This document shows, piece by piece, positions 10,315-18,807 of a stretch of 64,000 bases of DNA (positions within the stretch are counted from its first letter, which is position 1; every line of letters begins with the position of its first letter). This DNA comes from a bacterium (GTDB taxonomy: Bacteria; Electryoneota; RPQS01). The notes under the pieces are model-generated. The model saw nothing but the letters and a program-made list of their open reading frames with translations. It searched no databases and was not told where the DNA came from. The stretch lies in the NCBI GenBank assembly GCA_036504735.1, contig DASXUQ010000005.1, positions 1-64,000 on the forward strand, in the 5' to 3' direction. A program made the translations under genes and the position numbers.

Positions 10315-11009
10315 AATTCTCGTTGCTGATACCGGCGGCCGGGAGCGGAGTCCGGCTCGGCGCGCACCTTCCGAAGACGCTGATCGATTTGGCGGGCAGA
10401 CCGATGTTTGTCCGCGCCGCCGATTCGCTGGTGCGGCATCCCTTATGTATAGAAACGGTGATTGCCGCACCGGCCGGCTTCGAAGAGTATTATCTTGAGG
10501 CCGCCGGGAAGGCATGGGCCGATTACGATGTGCGCGTGGTGACCGGCGGCCGGACCCGGCAGGAATCGGTGACCTTTGCGCTGCGTTCATTGCAACAGGA
10601 CAGTGATGCGATCCTGATCCATGACGCGGCAAGGCCGTTCATCACGCCTGACGTGATCGAGCGGGTCCTTGCGGCGCTGATGGCGGGCGACACGGCGGCT
10701 TTGCCGGGATTGCCGGTGACGGATACCCTCAAACGGGTAGCGACCGACTCGAGGCTCGTTGACAGTACGGTGGATCGCCACGACCTGATGGCGGTGCAGA
10801 CACCGCAGGGACTCCGTCGCGACGCGGCCCAGACGGCGTTCGACCGCGCGACACGGGATGGCCTGGACGGGACGGATGACGTCTGGCTGATCGAACATTA
10901 CCGGCTCGGATCTATCCGGGTCGTGGATGGTGCCCCGCGCAATTTCAAAATTACCACTCCGGAGGATTTGGCGCGTGCCCGCGAACTTCTGGCTTATGAC
11001 ACCCACTGA
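10311..11009 (+). CDS. ispD: 2-C-methyl-D-erythritol 4-phosphate cytidylyltransferase
   Basis: Third enzyme of the non-mevalonate isoprenoid pathway, joining CTP and MEP to give CDP-ME. The nucleotide-binding signature PAAGSGVRLGAHLPKTL is at residues 8-24, with VVTGGRTRQESV, ILIHDAARPF and QTPQGLR further on. Length 232 is typical. The TTG start lies inside TTGA shared with the queA stop codon and is the only start that keeps the N-terminal strand. ispF follows 93 bp later, keeping two consecutive-pathway genes together. Confidence 0.95.
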   Translation: MKFSLLIPAAGSGVRLGAHLPKTLIDLAGRPMFVRAADSLVRHPLCIETVIAAPAGFEEYYLEAAGKAWADYDVRVVTGGRTRQESVTFALRSLQQDSDAILIHDAARPFITPDVIERVLAALMAGDTAALPGLPVTDTLKRVATDSRLVDSTVDRHDLMAVQTPQGLRRDAAQTAFDRATRDGLDGTDDVWLIEHYRLGSIRVVDGAPRNFKITTPEDLARARELLAYDTH

Positions 11010-11102
11010 TTCGCACGCTGAATTCGCGAAAGACGAACCGGTTAAGACAGGGTTCATGCTGGCGGTTGCCCATGAGCCCTTTTCCATTGGTGGATGTGCA
11101 CG

Positions 11103-11594
11103 ATGAGCCTGAGGGTAGGCATTGGCACCGATGCGCACCGCCGCGTCGATGGACGCAAACTGATTTTGGGCGGCGTGGAGATCGAGGCGGACTTCGGACT
11201 GGAAGCGCATTCGGACGGCGACGTGCTGTGCCACGCGATTCTGGATGCGATGCTGGGCGCGGCGGCCCTGGGCGACAAGGGGACCTTCTTTCCGCCCAGC
11301 GATCCGCAGTTCAAGGATATTCGATCCACGGAACTTTTGGTGCGGGCGTCGCAGACGCTGCAAAAGCATCGCTGCGCGCTGGTGAATGTAGATGTCAGTG
11401 TGGTGTGCGAAGAACCGAAGCTGCTGCCGTATATTCCGCGGATGAAGCAGGAATTGGCGGCGGCGCTGGGGATTCGCGAAAGCCGGATTTCAATCAAAGG
11501 TACAACGACGGAGCGACTGGGTTTTACGGGCCGCAATGAAGGAATCGCCGCGATGGCGGTGGCGCTCGTGGACTGCGCTGAAGACGAAACATGA
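11103..11594 (+). CDS. ispF: 2-C-methyl-D-erythritol 2,4-cyclodiphosphate synthase
   Basis: IspF cyclises CDP-ME 2-phosphate to MEcPP with loss of CMP. Metal ligands are visible in GIGTDAH (D10, H12) and EAHSDGDVLCHAI, and the C-terminal TTERLGFTGRNEGIAAMA motif is intact. I chose ATG 11103 (163 residues) because GGTGG sits nine bases upstream; the in-frame ATG 11094 would add MCT and leave no space for ribosome binding. Its stop codon overlaps the gltX start (ATGA). Confidence 0.95.
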   Translation: MSLRVGIGTDAHRRVDGRKLILGGVEIEADFGLEAHSDGDVLCHAILDAMLGAAALGDKGTFFPPSDPQFKDIRSTELLVRASQTLQKHRCALVNVDVSVVCEEPKLLPYIPRMKQELAAALGIRESRISIKGTTTERLGFTGRNEGIAAMAVALVDCAEDET

Positions 11595-13063
11595 CGGTAA
11601 GAACCCGCTACGCGCCGAGCCCGACCGGCTATCTCCATGTGGGCGGCCTGCGCACAGCTCTCTACAATTATCTTTACGCGCGCCAGCATGGCGGCGTGTT
11701 TGTGCTGCGCATCGAAGATACCGACCAGACGCGCAAGGTGGAAGGCGCCGTCGAAAATCTTTTGAATGTGATGGCGTGGATCGGCCTGGATTTCGATGAA
11801 GGCCCATTCCTCGGGGGACCCTTCGGACCTTACATCCAATCCGAGCGCCTGGCGATTTATCGCGACCATGTCACGCGCCTGGCGGGCAGCGGGCATGCCT
11901 ATCCCTGTTTCTGCTCGGCGGAAACGCTGAAAGAGATGCGTCTGCTGCAGACGGAGCGCGGACAACTTCCGATGTACGACCGCCGCTGCCGTTCGCTGGA
12001 TCCTGACGTGGCGCGAGATCGGATCGCGGCGGGCGAGCCGCATGTGTGGCGGATGGCCGTGCCGCTGGATCGCACGCTGGTGATTCATGACTTGATTCGC
12101 GGCGACGTGCACTTCGAAGGAAGTACGCTGGACGATCAGGTGCTGCTGAAGACGGACGGCTTTCCCACCTATCATCTGGCGAACGTGGTGGACGATCACC
12201 TGATGCAGATCAGCCATGTGATTCGCGGCGAAGAGTGGTTACCGTCCACGCCCAAGCACGTGCTGCTCTACGATTTTTTCGAATGGAAACGCCCGGAGTT
12301 CGCCCATCTGCCGCTGTTGTTGAATCCGGATCGCAGCAAGATGTCCAAGCGCTCGGGCGACGTGGCCGTGGAAGACTACCGCAAGAAGGGGATTCTTCCC
12401 GAGGCTCTGATCAACTTTGTGGCGCTGTTGGGCTGGCATCCGCAGGATGACCGCGAGATGTTTTCCGTGGGGGATTTGATCCGGGAATTTTCGCTGGAGC
12501 GGGTGAACAAGGCGGGGGCGGTTTTCGATGTCGCCAAGCTCGAGTGGACGAATACCGAGTATCTCAAGGCGCAATCGGATGACGAATTGTTCGCGCATGT
12601 CGAGCAGGAACTTTCCGACCTGATCGAGGCGTATGGGGAGAAACGCGTGCGCTACGCGCTGACCACTCTGCGCGGCGGCATCGTGAGCTATCAGGATATG
12701 GTGCGGCGGGTTCGGGATGTCTTCGAGCCGGTCGGAACGCCGGATCCGGAGATGGCCGCGCTGCTCGTTGACGAGACCGCGCGGGATGTGGCGGCGGAAT
12801 TCGCCGACCGCATGGCTAAGCTTGATCCTGCGGTGTGGAACGATTTCGAAAAACTGGAGGCGGTCTTCAAGCTGGCAGCCTCCGAAGCCGGCCAGGCTAA
12901 AGGGGTCAAGGGCAAAAATCTGTGGCGGTCGTTGCGCGCCGCGCTGACGGGACAGCCTCATGGTCCCGAGCTTGCCAAACTGGTCGGGATCTGGGGACGC
13001 GACCGCGTGCTGGCACAACTGGATCGAGCCCTTGCCGAAGCGCGCGACACACTCTCTTCTTAA
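11591..13063 (+). CDS. gltX: Glutamyl-tRNA synthetase
   Basis: Class I aminoacyl-tRNA synthetase that attaches glutamate to tRNA-Glu, possibly also tRNA-Gln if this organism uses the amidotransferase route. HVGG (residues 16-19) is the HIGH motif in RYAPSPTGYLHVGGLRTAL, and KMSKR (about 250-254) closes the ATP site; the C-terminal anticodon-binding bundle is complete at 490 residues. ATG 11591 overlaps the ispF stop. The ddl gene follows after 18 bp. Confidence 0.97.
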   Translation: MTVRTRYAPSPTGYLHVGGLRTALYNYLYARQHGGVFVLRIEDTDQTRKVEGAVENLLNVMAWIGLDFDEGPFLGGPFGPYIQSERLAIYRDHVTRLAGSGHAYPCFCSAETLKEMRLLQTERGQLPMYDRRCRSLDPDVARDRIAAGEPHVWRMAVPLDRTLVIHDLIRGDVHFEGSTLDDQVLLKTDGFPTYHLANVVDDHLMQISHVIRGEEWLPSTPKHVLLYDFFEWKRPEFAHLPLLLNPDRSKMSKRSGDVAVEDYRKKGILPEALINFVALLGWHPQDDREMFSVGDLIREFSLERVNKAGAVFDVAKLEWTNTEYLKAQSDDELFAHVEQELSDLIEAYGEKRVRYALTTLRGGIVSYQDMVRRVRDVFEPVGTPDPEMAALLVDETARDVAAEFADRMAKLDPAVWNDFEKLEAVFKLAASEAGQAKGVKGKNLWRSLRAALTGQPHGPELAKLVGIWGRDRVLAQLDRALAEARDTLSS

Positions 13064-13081
13064 CTTCCCACAACCTCATCT

Positions 13082-14143
13082 ATGAAGATACTTGTTCTAT
13101 GCGGCGGGGAATCCGCCGAGCGTGTGGTTTCTCTGGCCTCAGGCGACGCCGTAGCTCGCTGGCTGGTGGACGCCGGGTTTGACGTGTTGAAATATGATCC
13201 GGAAGAGCCGGGCGTGACTCGTAAGGCCGACGAGAAGATGGCTCCGGCGGCCATTGGAATTGCCGCACCGCTGCCGGTTTCGCATGGGCAATACGATCCA
13301 GCAACGGTGCGCGGATTACTTCAGGTGATGGACACCTTCCGGCCCGATCTGGTGTTTCCGATTCTGCATGGTGGACGCGGCGAAGACGGTACGCTGCAAT
13401 CGCTGCTGGATTGGGTAGGCATTCCGTACGCGGGACCGGGCGCGCTGGCCTGCTGCCTGGCAATGAACAAGCACCATTCGAGAATCGTGATGCGCGCGGC
13501 AGGTGTGCCGGTGACCGAAGGCTTTGTGGTGCCGGTGGAGCGGATGCGCGATCCGCAGTGGGTGATGGAGCAGATCGGCACGTCGTTCGGCTATCCGGCG
13601 GTGATCAAGCCGCTGAATGGCGGTTCGACCATCGGTCTTACCAAGGTGCAAAGTGCGGACGATGTTCCGATGGCGCTGGCGGCGGTGACCGTGCTGGAAG
13701 CTCAGGCACTGGTGGAAGCGCATTTTACCGGGCGGGAACTGGCGGCGACGGTGGTGACCGAAGAAGCCTATCCGCTGGTGGAGATCAAGCCCAAAACCGG
13801 GTTCTACGACTATTCGAACAAGTACACGTCGGGGCGAACGGAGTATGTGTGCCCGGCGGAATTGTCGGAAGAGGATACGAAACGGATTCAGAATGCGGCG
13901 GTGGACGTGTTCCGCGCACTGGGAAGTTCGGGATTCGCGCGGATCGATTTCCTGCTGGGCGCGGACGGCAACTTCGTGTGTCTGGAATTGAATTCGCTGC
14001 CGGGAATGACGGCCAATTCGCTGGTGCCGAAGGCGGCGCGGGCGCGGGGCGAAGAGCCGGTGCAACTGATGCGCAAGATCGTGGAATGCGCCGTGAAGCG
14101 CGCGGAAAAGCCGAACCCATTGGACAATGGCCGGCGGTGTTGA
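13082..14143 (+). CDS. ddl: D-alanine--D-alanine ligase
   Basis: ATP-grasp enzyme that makes the D-Ala-D-Ala dipeptide of peptidoglycan. The N-terminal LVLCGGESAERVVSLASG, the HGGRGEDGTLQSLLDW loop, ATP-grasp core (VIKPLNGGSTIGLTKV, GRELAATVV) and metal-binding FVCLELNSLPGMT are all present in 353 residues. The short gaps to gltX (18 bp) and ribD (15 bp) put it inside one transcription unit that mixes translation, wall and vitamin genes. Confidence 0.95.
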   Translation: MKILVLCGGESAERVVSLASGDAVARWLVDAGFDVLKYDPEEPGVTRKADEKMAPAAIGIAAPLPVSHGQYDPATVRGLLQVMDTFRPDLVFPILHGGRGEDGTLQSLLDWVGIPYAGPGALACCLAMNKHHSRIVMRAAGVPVTEGFVVPVERMRDPQWVMEQIGTSFGYPAVIKPLNGGSTIGLTKVQSADDVPMALAAVTVLEAQALVEAHFTGRELAATVVTEEAYPLVEIKPKTGFYDYSNKYTSGRTEYVCPAELSEEDTKRIQNAAVDVFRALGSSGFARIDFLLGADGNFVCLELNSLPGMTANSLVPKAARARGEEPVQLMRKIVECAVKRAEKPNPLDNGRRC

Positions 14144-14158
14144 CGTTACCAGGCGATT

Positions 14159-15295
14159 ATGGACGCGACTGAACTGACCGGCACAACCTCTTTGGACGAA
14201 AAGTACATGCGCCTTGCTCTGCGGGAAGCGGAGAAGGGCGCAGGCTACACCAGTCCAAATCCGCTGGTGGGCGCGGTGGCGGTTAAGGGCGGCAGTCTGC
14301 TGGGCAAAGCGTACCACACCCGGTTCGGTGATCCGCATGCGGAGATCGCGCTGCTGCACCAGTTGAGTCTGGAGCAGGCTCGCGGCGCAACGATCTATGT
14401 GAATCTCGAACCGTGCTGCCACATGGGGAAGACACCGCCGTGCACCGAAGCACTGATTCGCGCGGGCGTAGAGCGCGTGGTCGTGGCGCACGAAGATCCG
14501 AATCCGCTGGTGAGCGGCAAGGGCGTCTCGCAACTGCGCGCCGCGGGAATCGATGTGATGGTGGGAGTGCTGGATGCCGAGGCGCGTGACCTCAACGCAC
14601 CTTTCCTGACCTATATGACCCTGGGGCGGCCTTGGATTCTGCTGAAGGTGGCGCAGTCCCTGGACGGGCGGATCGCCCTGGCCAATGGCAAATCGCGCTG
14701 GATTACCGGAGAGCCCGCGCGGACAGAGGTGCACCGCATGAGATCGAGATTCGATGCGGTAATGGTGGGATCGGCCACGGTCGCCGAGGATGATCCGGAA
14801 CTCACGGTGCGGATGGTGAAGGGACGCAATCCGCTGCGGTTGGTGCTGGATTCGCACTTACGGATTTCTCCCGAAGCGAAGGTGCTGCGCAACTTGGAAA
14901 TGGCGCCGACGTGGGTATTGACCACTCCCGATGTGCCGGAGGAAAAGCTGCGGCGGGTGGAAGCCACCGGCGCAAAGCTGGTGACCTGCCCGGCGGGAGC
15001 GGATGGCAAAGTTGATTTGACGGCCGCGGTCAAACTGCTGGCGCGGCGGGGTATCACCTCGCTGTTCGTGGAAGGCGGCGGCACACTTCACGCGTCCTTC
15101 ATACGCGCGGGGCTGTATGACAAATTCATTGTGGCGATTGCGTCGAAAATAATTGGCGCCGATGGCAAGCCGGCGATCTGGGAACTCGGGTACAAAAACA
15201 TGGCCGAGCTGCCCCAATTCGTGATCAGCCGTTTCCGCCAGATTGGCGCGGACCTTTGGTTGGAGTTAAGTCGAGATGTTTACAGGGATAGTTGA
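14159..15295 (+). CDS. ribD: Bifunctional diaminohydroxyphosphoribosylaminopyrimidine deaminase / reductase
   Basis: RibD carries out the second and third steps of riboflavin synthesis. The N-terminal cytidine-deaminase-like zinc domain shows PHAEIALL and EPCCHMGKTPPC (zinc ligands H, C, C; catalytic E). The C-terminal reductase domain shows ILLKVAQSLDGRIA, KSRWITG, VMVGSATVAEDDPELT and SLFVEGGGTLHASF. About 16 residues precede the usual MRLALREAEKG start; ATG 14159 is kept because nothing better is visible. The gene ends 20 bp inside ribE, so the two are probably coupled. Confidence 0.96.
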   Translation: MDATELTGTTSLDEKYMRLALREAEKGAGYTSPNPLVGAVAVKGGSLLGKAYHTRFGDPHAEIALLHQLSLEQARGATIYVNLEPCCHMGKTPPCTEALIRAGVERVVVAHEDPNPLVSGKGVSQLRAAGIDVMVGVLDAEARDLNAPFLTYMTLGRPWILLKVAQSLDGRIALANGKSRWITGEPARTEVHRMRSRFDAVMVGSATVAEDDPELTVRMVKGRNPLRLVLDSHLRISPEAKVLRNLEMAPTWVLTTPDVPEEKLRRVEATGAKLVTCPAGADGKVDLTAAVKLLARRGITSLFVEGGGTLHASFIRAGLYDKFIVAIASKIIGADGKPAIWELGYKNMAELPQFVISRFRQIGADLWLELSRDVYRDS

Positions 15296-15920
15296 AGGCA
15301 CAGGCCGGATCTTAGAGATCGAAGAGCGTCCGGGAGGGCGGCTGCTGCGCGTGGATTGCGGTGCGTTGATTGCCGGTCTGAAGATCGGCGGCAGCGTGTC
15401 GGTGAACGGCTGCTGCACGACCGTGGTGAAGAGGGACGACGTGTCCTTCTCTACGGAGTTAATGGAAATCACGCTGCAGAAGACGAACCTCGGTGACGTG
15501 GAGGTGGGCGGAACGGTCAACCTCGAACGGCCTATGAAAATCGGCGACGAGTTGGGCGGCCATATGGTGCAGGGACACGTGGACGGCGTCGGCGTGATTG
15601 CCAACGTCACACGGCTGGAGTCGAGCCATCTGGTGGAGATTACCCTGCCGGAACCGCTGGTGAAATATGTCGTGGCAACGGGCTCGGTTGCGGCCAATGG
15701 CGTGTCCATGACCGTGGCGGAGATTAAAGAGAACACGCTGACGCTGGGGGTGATTCCTCATACGTGGGACGTCACCAACTTTTCCGGGTTCCGTCCGGGA
15801 GTGCGCGTGAATATCGAAGTGGATTTGATCGGAAAATACATCGAGAAGCTGTTGCCCGGCCTGTGGACTGACCTGAGCAGTGGGGCGCGTCGCGGTGTGC
15901 AATTGACCTCCGTAGAATAA
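15276..15920 (+). CDS. ribE: Riboflavin synthase
   Basis: Dismutates two molecules of 6,7-dimethyl-8-ribityllumazine into riboflavin. The 214-residue chain contains the two barrel repeats that each bind a lumazine: [10 protein letters not shown]...VNGCCTTV and [10 protein letters not shown]...ANGVSMTV. It overlaps the ribD 3' end and is followed 14 bp later by ribBA. The enzyme supplying its substrate, lumazine synthase (ribH), is not in the cluster. Confidence 0.96.
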   Translation: MFTGIVEGTGRILEIEERPGGRLLRVDCGALIAGLKIGGSVSVNGCCTTVVKRDDVSFSTELMEITLQKTNLGDVEVGGTVNLERPMKIGDELGGHMVQGHVDGVGVIANVTRLESSHLVEITLPEPLVKYVVATGSVAANGVSMTVAEIKENTLTLGVIPHTWDVTNFSGFRPGVRVNIEVDLIGKYIEKLLPGLWTDLSSGARRGVQLTSVE

Positions 15921-15934
15921 GGGACCGAAAGACG

Positions 15935-17137
15935 ATGCTGGATCGCATTGCCGATGCCCTTGTTGATATCGCCGCGGGTAAGATGGTGATCGTGGTGGAC
16001 GACGAGGATCGGGAAAACGAAGGAGATCTGATTCAGGCGACCGAAAAGGTGACGCCGGAATCCGTGAATATGATGGTCACCCACGCACGCGGCATGATCT
16101 GCGTGGCGATGACCGACGAGCGTGCTGACGAGTTGAATCTTCCGCCGATGGTCTCGCAGAACACGGCGATGCGCGGAACGGCCTTCACCGTAACGGTCGA
16201 CTTACTGCACGGCACGACGACGGGTATCTCTGCGGCGGATCGCGCCGCGACGTTGCTGGCCGTGGCGGATCCCGCGACCCGCGCCAATGATTTTGCGCGG
16301 CCCGGACATATCCAGCCGCTTAGAGCGCGACCGGGTGGCGTATTCGACCGCGTGGGCCAGACGGAAGCGGCCGTGGACCTGGCACGCCTGGCGGGGTTGT
16401 ATCCCTCCGGCGTGATGTGCGAGATCATGAATCCCGACGGCACCATGATGCGACGGCCTGAACTGCGCAAGTTCGCCGATAAGCATGGGCTGAAACTGAT
16501 TTCGGTGGAAGATCTGGCCAAGTACCGCGTCAAGCACGAGCGCTTTGTCGAAGAGCGGGTGCGGGTCAAGTTTCCCACCCGGCATGGCAGGTTTACGCTA
16601 ATCCACTTCGAGGACATCTACCATAAGAAGGACCACCTGGCGATTGTCAAGGGAGATTTGCCCCTGAAGAAGCCGGTGCTGGTGCGCGCTCATTCAGAGT
16701 GCCTGACGGGAGATGTGCTGGGAAGCGCGCGCTGTGACTGCGGCTGGCAGCTCGACACGGCGCTGGAGAAGATTGAAGAGGAAGGCTCGGGCGTGGTGGT
16801 GTATCTGCGGCAGGAAGGCCGCGGCATCGGGCTGGGAGCGAAACTTCAGGCATACAAGCTTCAGGATGAAGGTCTCGATACGGTTGAGGCCAATCTGAAG
16901 CTGGGCTTTCGGGCGGACTTGCGGAGTTATGGCGCCTGTGCGCAGATCCTCCGCTATCTGGGCGCGGACGAAGTCCGTCTGATGACAAATAATCCTCGCA
17001 AGGTCGAGGAGTTGGAATGCTTTGGTATCCGGGTTGTTGAGCGAGTTCCGATTGAGATTCCTGCTACCGAGATGAACAGGCATTACCTCTTAACTAAACG
17101 CGATAAGTTAGGCCATCTACTCCACTTCGAACATTAA
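15935..17137 (+). CDS. ribBA: RibBA: DHBP synthase domain (altered metal site) fused to GTP cyclohydrolase II
   Basis: The two halves feed both branches of riboflavin synthesis. The RibB half (1-200) has [17 protein letters not shown] and [11 protein letters not shown]; the RibA half (201-400) has the zinc motif [25 protein letters not shown] and the C-terminal [11 protein letters not shown]. In the RibB half the normally invariant GHTEA reads GQTEA: Q142 (codon CAG at 16358-16360) stands where the family has a metal-binding histidine, and RPGHIQPL has Q for the usual F. The GTP cyclohydrolase half looks intact. The DHBP synthase activity is therefore doubtful. The product is full length, 400 residues. 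Confidence 0.94.
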   Translation: MLDRIADALVDIAAGKMVIVVDDEDRENEGDLIQATEKVTPESVNMMVTHARGMICVAMTDERADELNLPPMVSQNTAMRGTAFTVTVDLLHGTTTGISAADRAATLLAVADPATRANDFARPGHIQPLRARPGGVFDRVGQTEAAVDLARLAGLYPSGVMCEIMNPDGTMMRRPELRKFADKHGLKLISVEDLAKYRVKHERFVEERVRVKFPTRHGRFTLIHFEDIYHKKDHLAIVKGDLPLKKPVLVRAHSECLTGDVLGSARCDCGWQLDTALEKIEEEGSGVVVYLRQEGRGIGLGAKLQAYKLQDEGLDTVEANLKLGFRADLRSYGACAQILRYLGADEVRLMTNNPRKVEELECFGIRVVERVPIEIPATEMNRHYLLTKRDKLGHLLHFEH

Positions 17138-17180
17138 CAGGCGGCGAGCGGGATTTGCGTTAGTCTGGCTGACAGCAATT

Positions 17181-18161
17181 TTGCTTGCGGCGCTACTCTT
17201 CTGGTCATGCGGCCCGAAGGAACCCGGCGTGGATGATGAAGAGAATCTTCAGCCGCCGCTGGGTATGGTGTTTACCATAGCCGGAGGTCAGGTTGCAGAG
17301 GTGAACTATTTCAACCTCTCGACGATGGACGTGGTGGCAACGCTGCCGTTCGGTGCCCGCACGGTGATGGCATCGGTTATGACTCCGAACGGCGACAAGT
17401 TGGCGATTGCGGATGGCCGTACGGATGAGTTGGTGATTCTGCAGATGCCCCGGCTGCAGCAAGGCCCCTCGGTATATCTGGGCGGTGAGCCGACAGACAT
17501 TGACATGGACATCAATGCGAGCCATCTGTTTGCTATCACCCACAACGGCAATTTCTGGATTGACTCGGTGGGCATTGAGCGCCTGGACACCTTGGAAGTC
17601 AGGCTCTATCCCCGGCGCATGGCGGTGCGGCCCCCGGGACGCAGTGAAGCCTGGGTGGTCTGTCCGGGCAATGAGGCGCTGCACGTGATCAGTCTGCTGC
17701 ATCACGAAATCACGTACACGGAAACGTTCGAAGATATGACGCCGGTGGACGTGCAATTCTCGCCGTGCGGCGCGGTAGCGTATGTGGCCTTTGCGGGTAT
17801 GCCGGGCAGCATCGTCTGTTACGACGCCGATTCCCTGCGGCCGCTGTCCTCCTATGAGGCCGGTCCGGGACCGTTCGATCTGGCGGTCAGTGATGACAGC
17901 ACATTGTTAGCGGCGTCGGACTCGCTGTCCGGCACGGTGACGATCTGGAATCTTGCGGATAACCGTTCGTGGACCGTGCGAGTGGGAGCTTGGGCGGGCG
18001 GACTTCAGTTCGAACAGCACTCGCATACGTTGTATGTGATGGCGGTCGGCATTAACCAGATTATGAAGCTGGAGATCGGTCCGGCTGGACCGCAAGTGAT
18101 CGACAGTCTGCGGCTCCCGCAGAACATGCACAATATGATCCTGTGGGAGCGCCACTATTGA
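17181..18161 (+). CDS. Putative lipoprotein with beta-propeller repeats
   Basis: The mature part reads as a YncE/WD40-like propeller: repeating strands such as GDKLAIADGRTDELVILQM, EAWVVCPGNEALHVISL and STLLAASDSLSGTVTIWNL. A hydrophobic segment ends in LLFWSC followed by G, resembling a lipobox, so an anchored periplasmic or surface protein is likely. TTG 17181 gives a signal peptide with no positive residues. The open frame continues upstream, and an ATT at 17133, which shares bases with the ribBA stop (ATTAA), would give [20 protein letters not shown], a far better signal peptide. No ATG, GTG or TTG exists in that extension. Its stop overlaps the dtd start (TTGA). Substrate or partner is unknown. 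Confidence 0.7.
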   Translation: MLAALLFWSCGPKEPGVDDEENLQPPLGMVFTIAGGQVAEVNYFNLSTMDVVATLPFGARTVMASVMTPNGDKLAIADGRTDELVILQMPRLQQGPSVYLGGEPTDIDMDINASHLFAITHNGNFWIDSVGIERLDTLEVRLYPRRMAVRPPGRSEAWVVCPGNEALHVISLLHHEITYTETFEDMTPVDVQFSPCGAVAYVAFAGMPGSIVCYDADSLRPLSSYEAGPGPFDLAVSDDSTLLAASDSLSGTVTIWNLADNRSWTVRVGAWAGGLQFEQHSHTLYVMAVGINQIMKLEIGPAGPQVIDSLRLPQNMHNMILWERHY

Positions 18162-18595
18162 AGCTGGTTTTGCAGCGCGTGTCCAGTGCGCAGGTCGTGG
18201 TCGAAGGGCAGGTGGTCGGCAGCATCGGGCAGGGAGTGCTGGTTCTGCTGGGAGTGGAAGGGAAAGATGGCCCGGCGGAAATGGAGTGGGGCGCGAAGAA
18301 GGTTTCGGAACTGCGTATCTTTCAGGATGAGCAGGACAAAATGAATCTCAGTCTGGCGGAGATCCACGGCGAAGCGCTGGTGGTCAGCCAGTTTACGTTG
18401 CTCGGTGATGCCCAGAAAGGGCGCCGGCCCAGTTTTACGGCGGCGGCGCCGCCCGAGCAGGCGAGGCCACTGTATGAATTGTTTGTTAATGCCCTGCGAA
18501 CGCAGGGAATTCGGACGGCGACAGGAGTTTTTGCGGCGAAGATGTCTGTTTCTCTTGTGAATGAAGGGCCGGTAACGATCCTTCTTTCACGGTAG
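18158..18595 (+). CDS. dtd: D-aminoacyl-tRNA deacylase
   Basis: DTD hydrolyses D-amino acids (and misacylated glycine) from tRNA, a cytoplasmic proofreading enzyme. The 145-residue product starts MKLVLQRVSSAQVVVEG and has both signature motifs that form the cross-subunit active site: SQFTL (77-81) and the cis-proline loop NEGPVT (135-140). TTG 18158 is chosen because it overlaps the preceding stop (TTGA) and matches the family N-terminus; an in-frame ATG at 18143 would add five residues. Confidence 0.95.
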   Translation: MKLVLQRVSSAQVVVEGQVVGSIGQGVLVLLGVEGKDGPAEMEWGAKKVSELRIFQDEQDKMNLSLAEIHGEALVVSQFTLLGDAQKGRRPSFTAAAPPEQARPLYELFVNALRTQGIRTATGVFAAKMSVSLVNEGPVTILLSR

Positions 18596-18624
18596 ATTTT
18601 TGGGGGAATGCCTCTTGGCGGTTT

Positions 18625-18654
18625 AGAGATAGGTGACAAGCTTATCTCTTTTCT
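18625..18654 (+). terminator. Probable terminator after dtd
   Basis: AGAGATAG(G) from 18625 pairs with (C)TTATCTCT ending at 18649 (7 perfect bp, extendable by a wobble and one more pair), followed by TTTCTATT. Weaker than the others but correctly placed at the end of the gltX-dtd unit. Confidence 0.5.
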
Positions 18655-18745
18655 ATTGCTATCCGTCTTGGCGGCTAATGTAACTGCTTGTAGAAAAATT
18701 ATTTACGAAAGAAGTGAATTCGGGTCCTAAAAATCCAGCAGGTAC

Positions 18746-18774
18746 TTGACTTATGAACAATTGTTCCTTATATT
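18746..18774 (+). promoter_or_regulatory. lexA promoter
   Basis: TTGACT (18746-18751), 17-bp spacer, TATATT (18769-18774). The spacer contains the LexA box at 18755-18766. The predicted transcript start falls on a second palindrome at 18777-18790. Confidence 0.88.
18755..18766. promoter_or_regulatory. LexA (SOS) box
   Basis: GAACAATTGTTC is a perfect 12-bp palindrome fitting the GAAC-N4-GTTC SOS box known from Firmicutes and several other phyla. It fills the spacer between -35 and -10 of lexA, so bound LexA should block RNA polymerase: negative autoregulation. Confidence 0.85.
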
Positions 18775-18776
18775 TC

Positions 18777-18790
18777 TGCACACGTGTGCA
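18777..18790. promoter_or_regulatory. Second palindrome at the lexA transcription start
   Basis: TGCACACGTGTGCA is a perfect 14-bp palindrome lying 3-16 bp after the -10 element. It does not resemble the LexA box, so it may be the operator of another regulator or a 5'-leader hairpin. Confidence 0.5.
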
Positions 18791-18807
18791 ATCTGAAAGG
18801 ATTAAAG

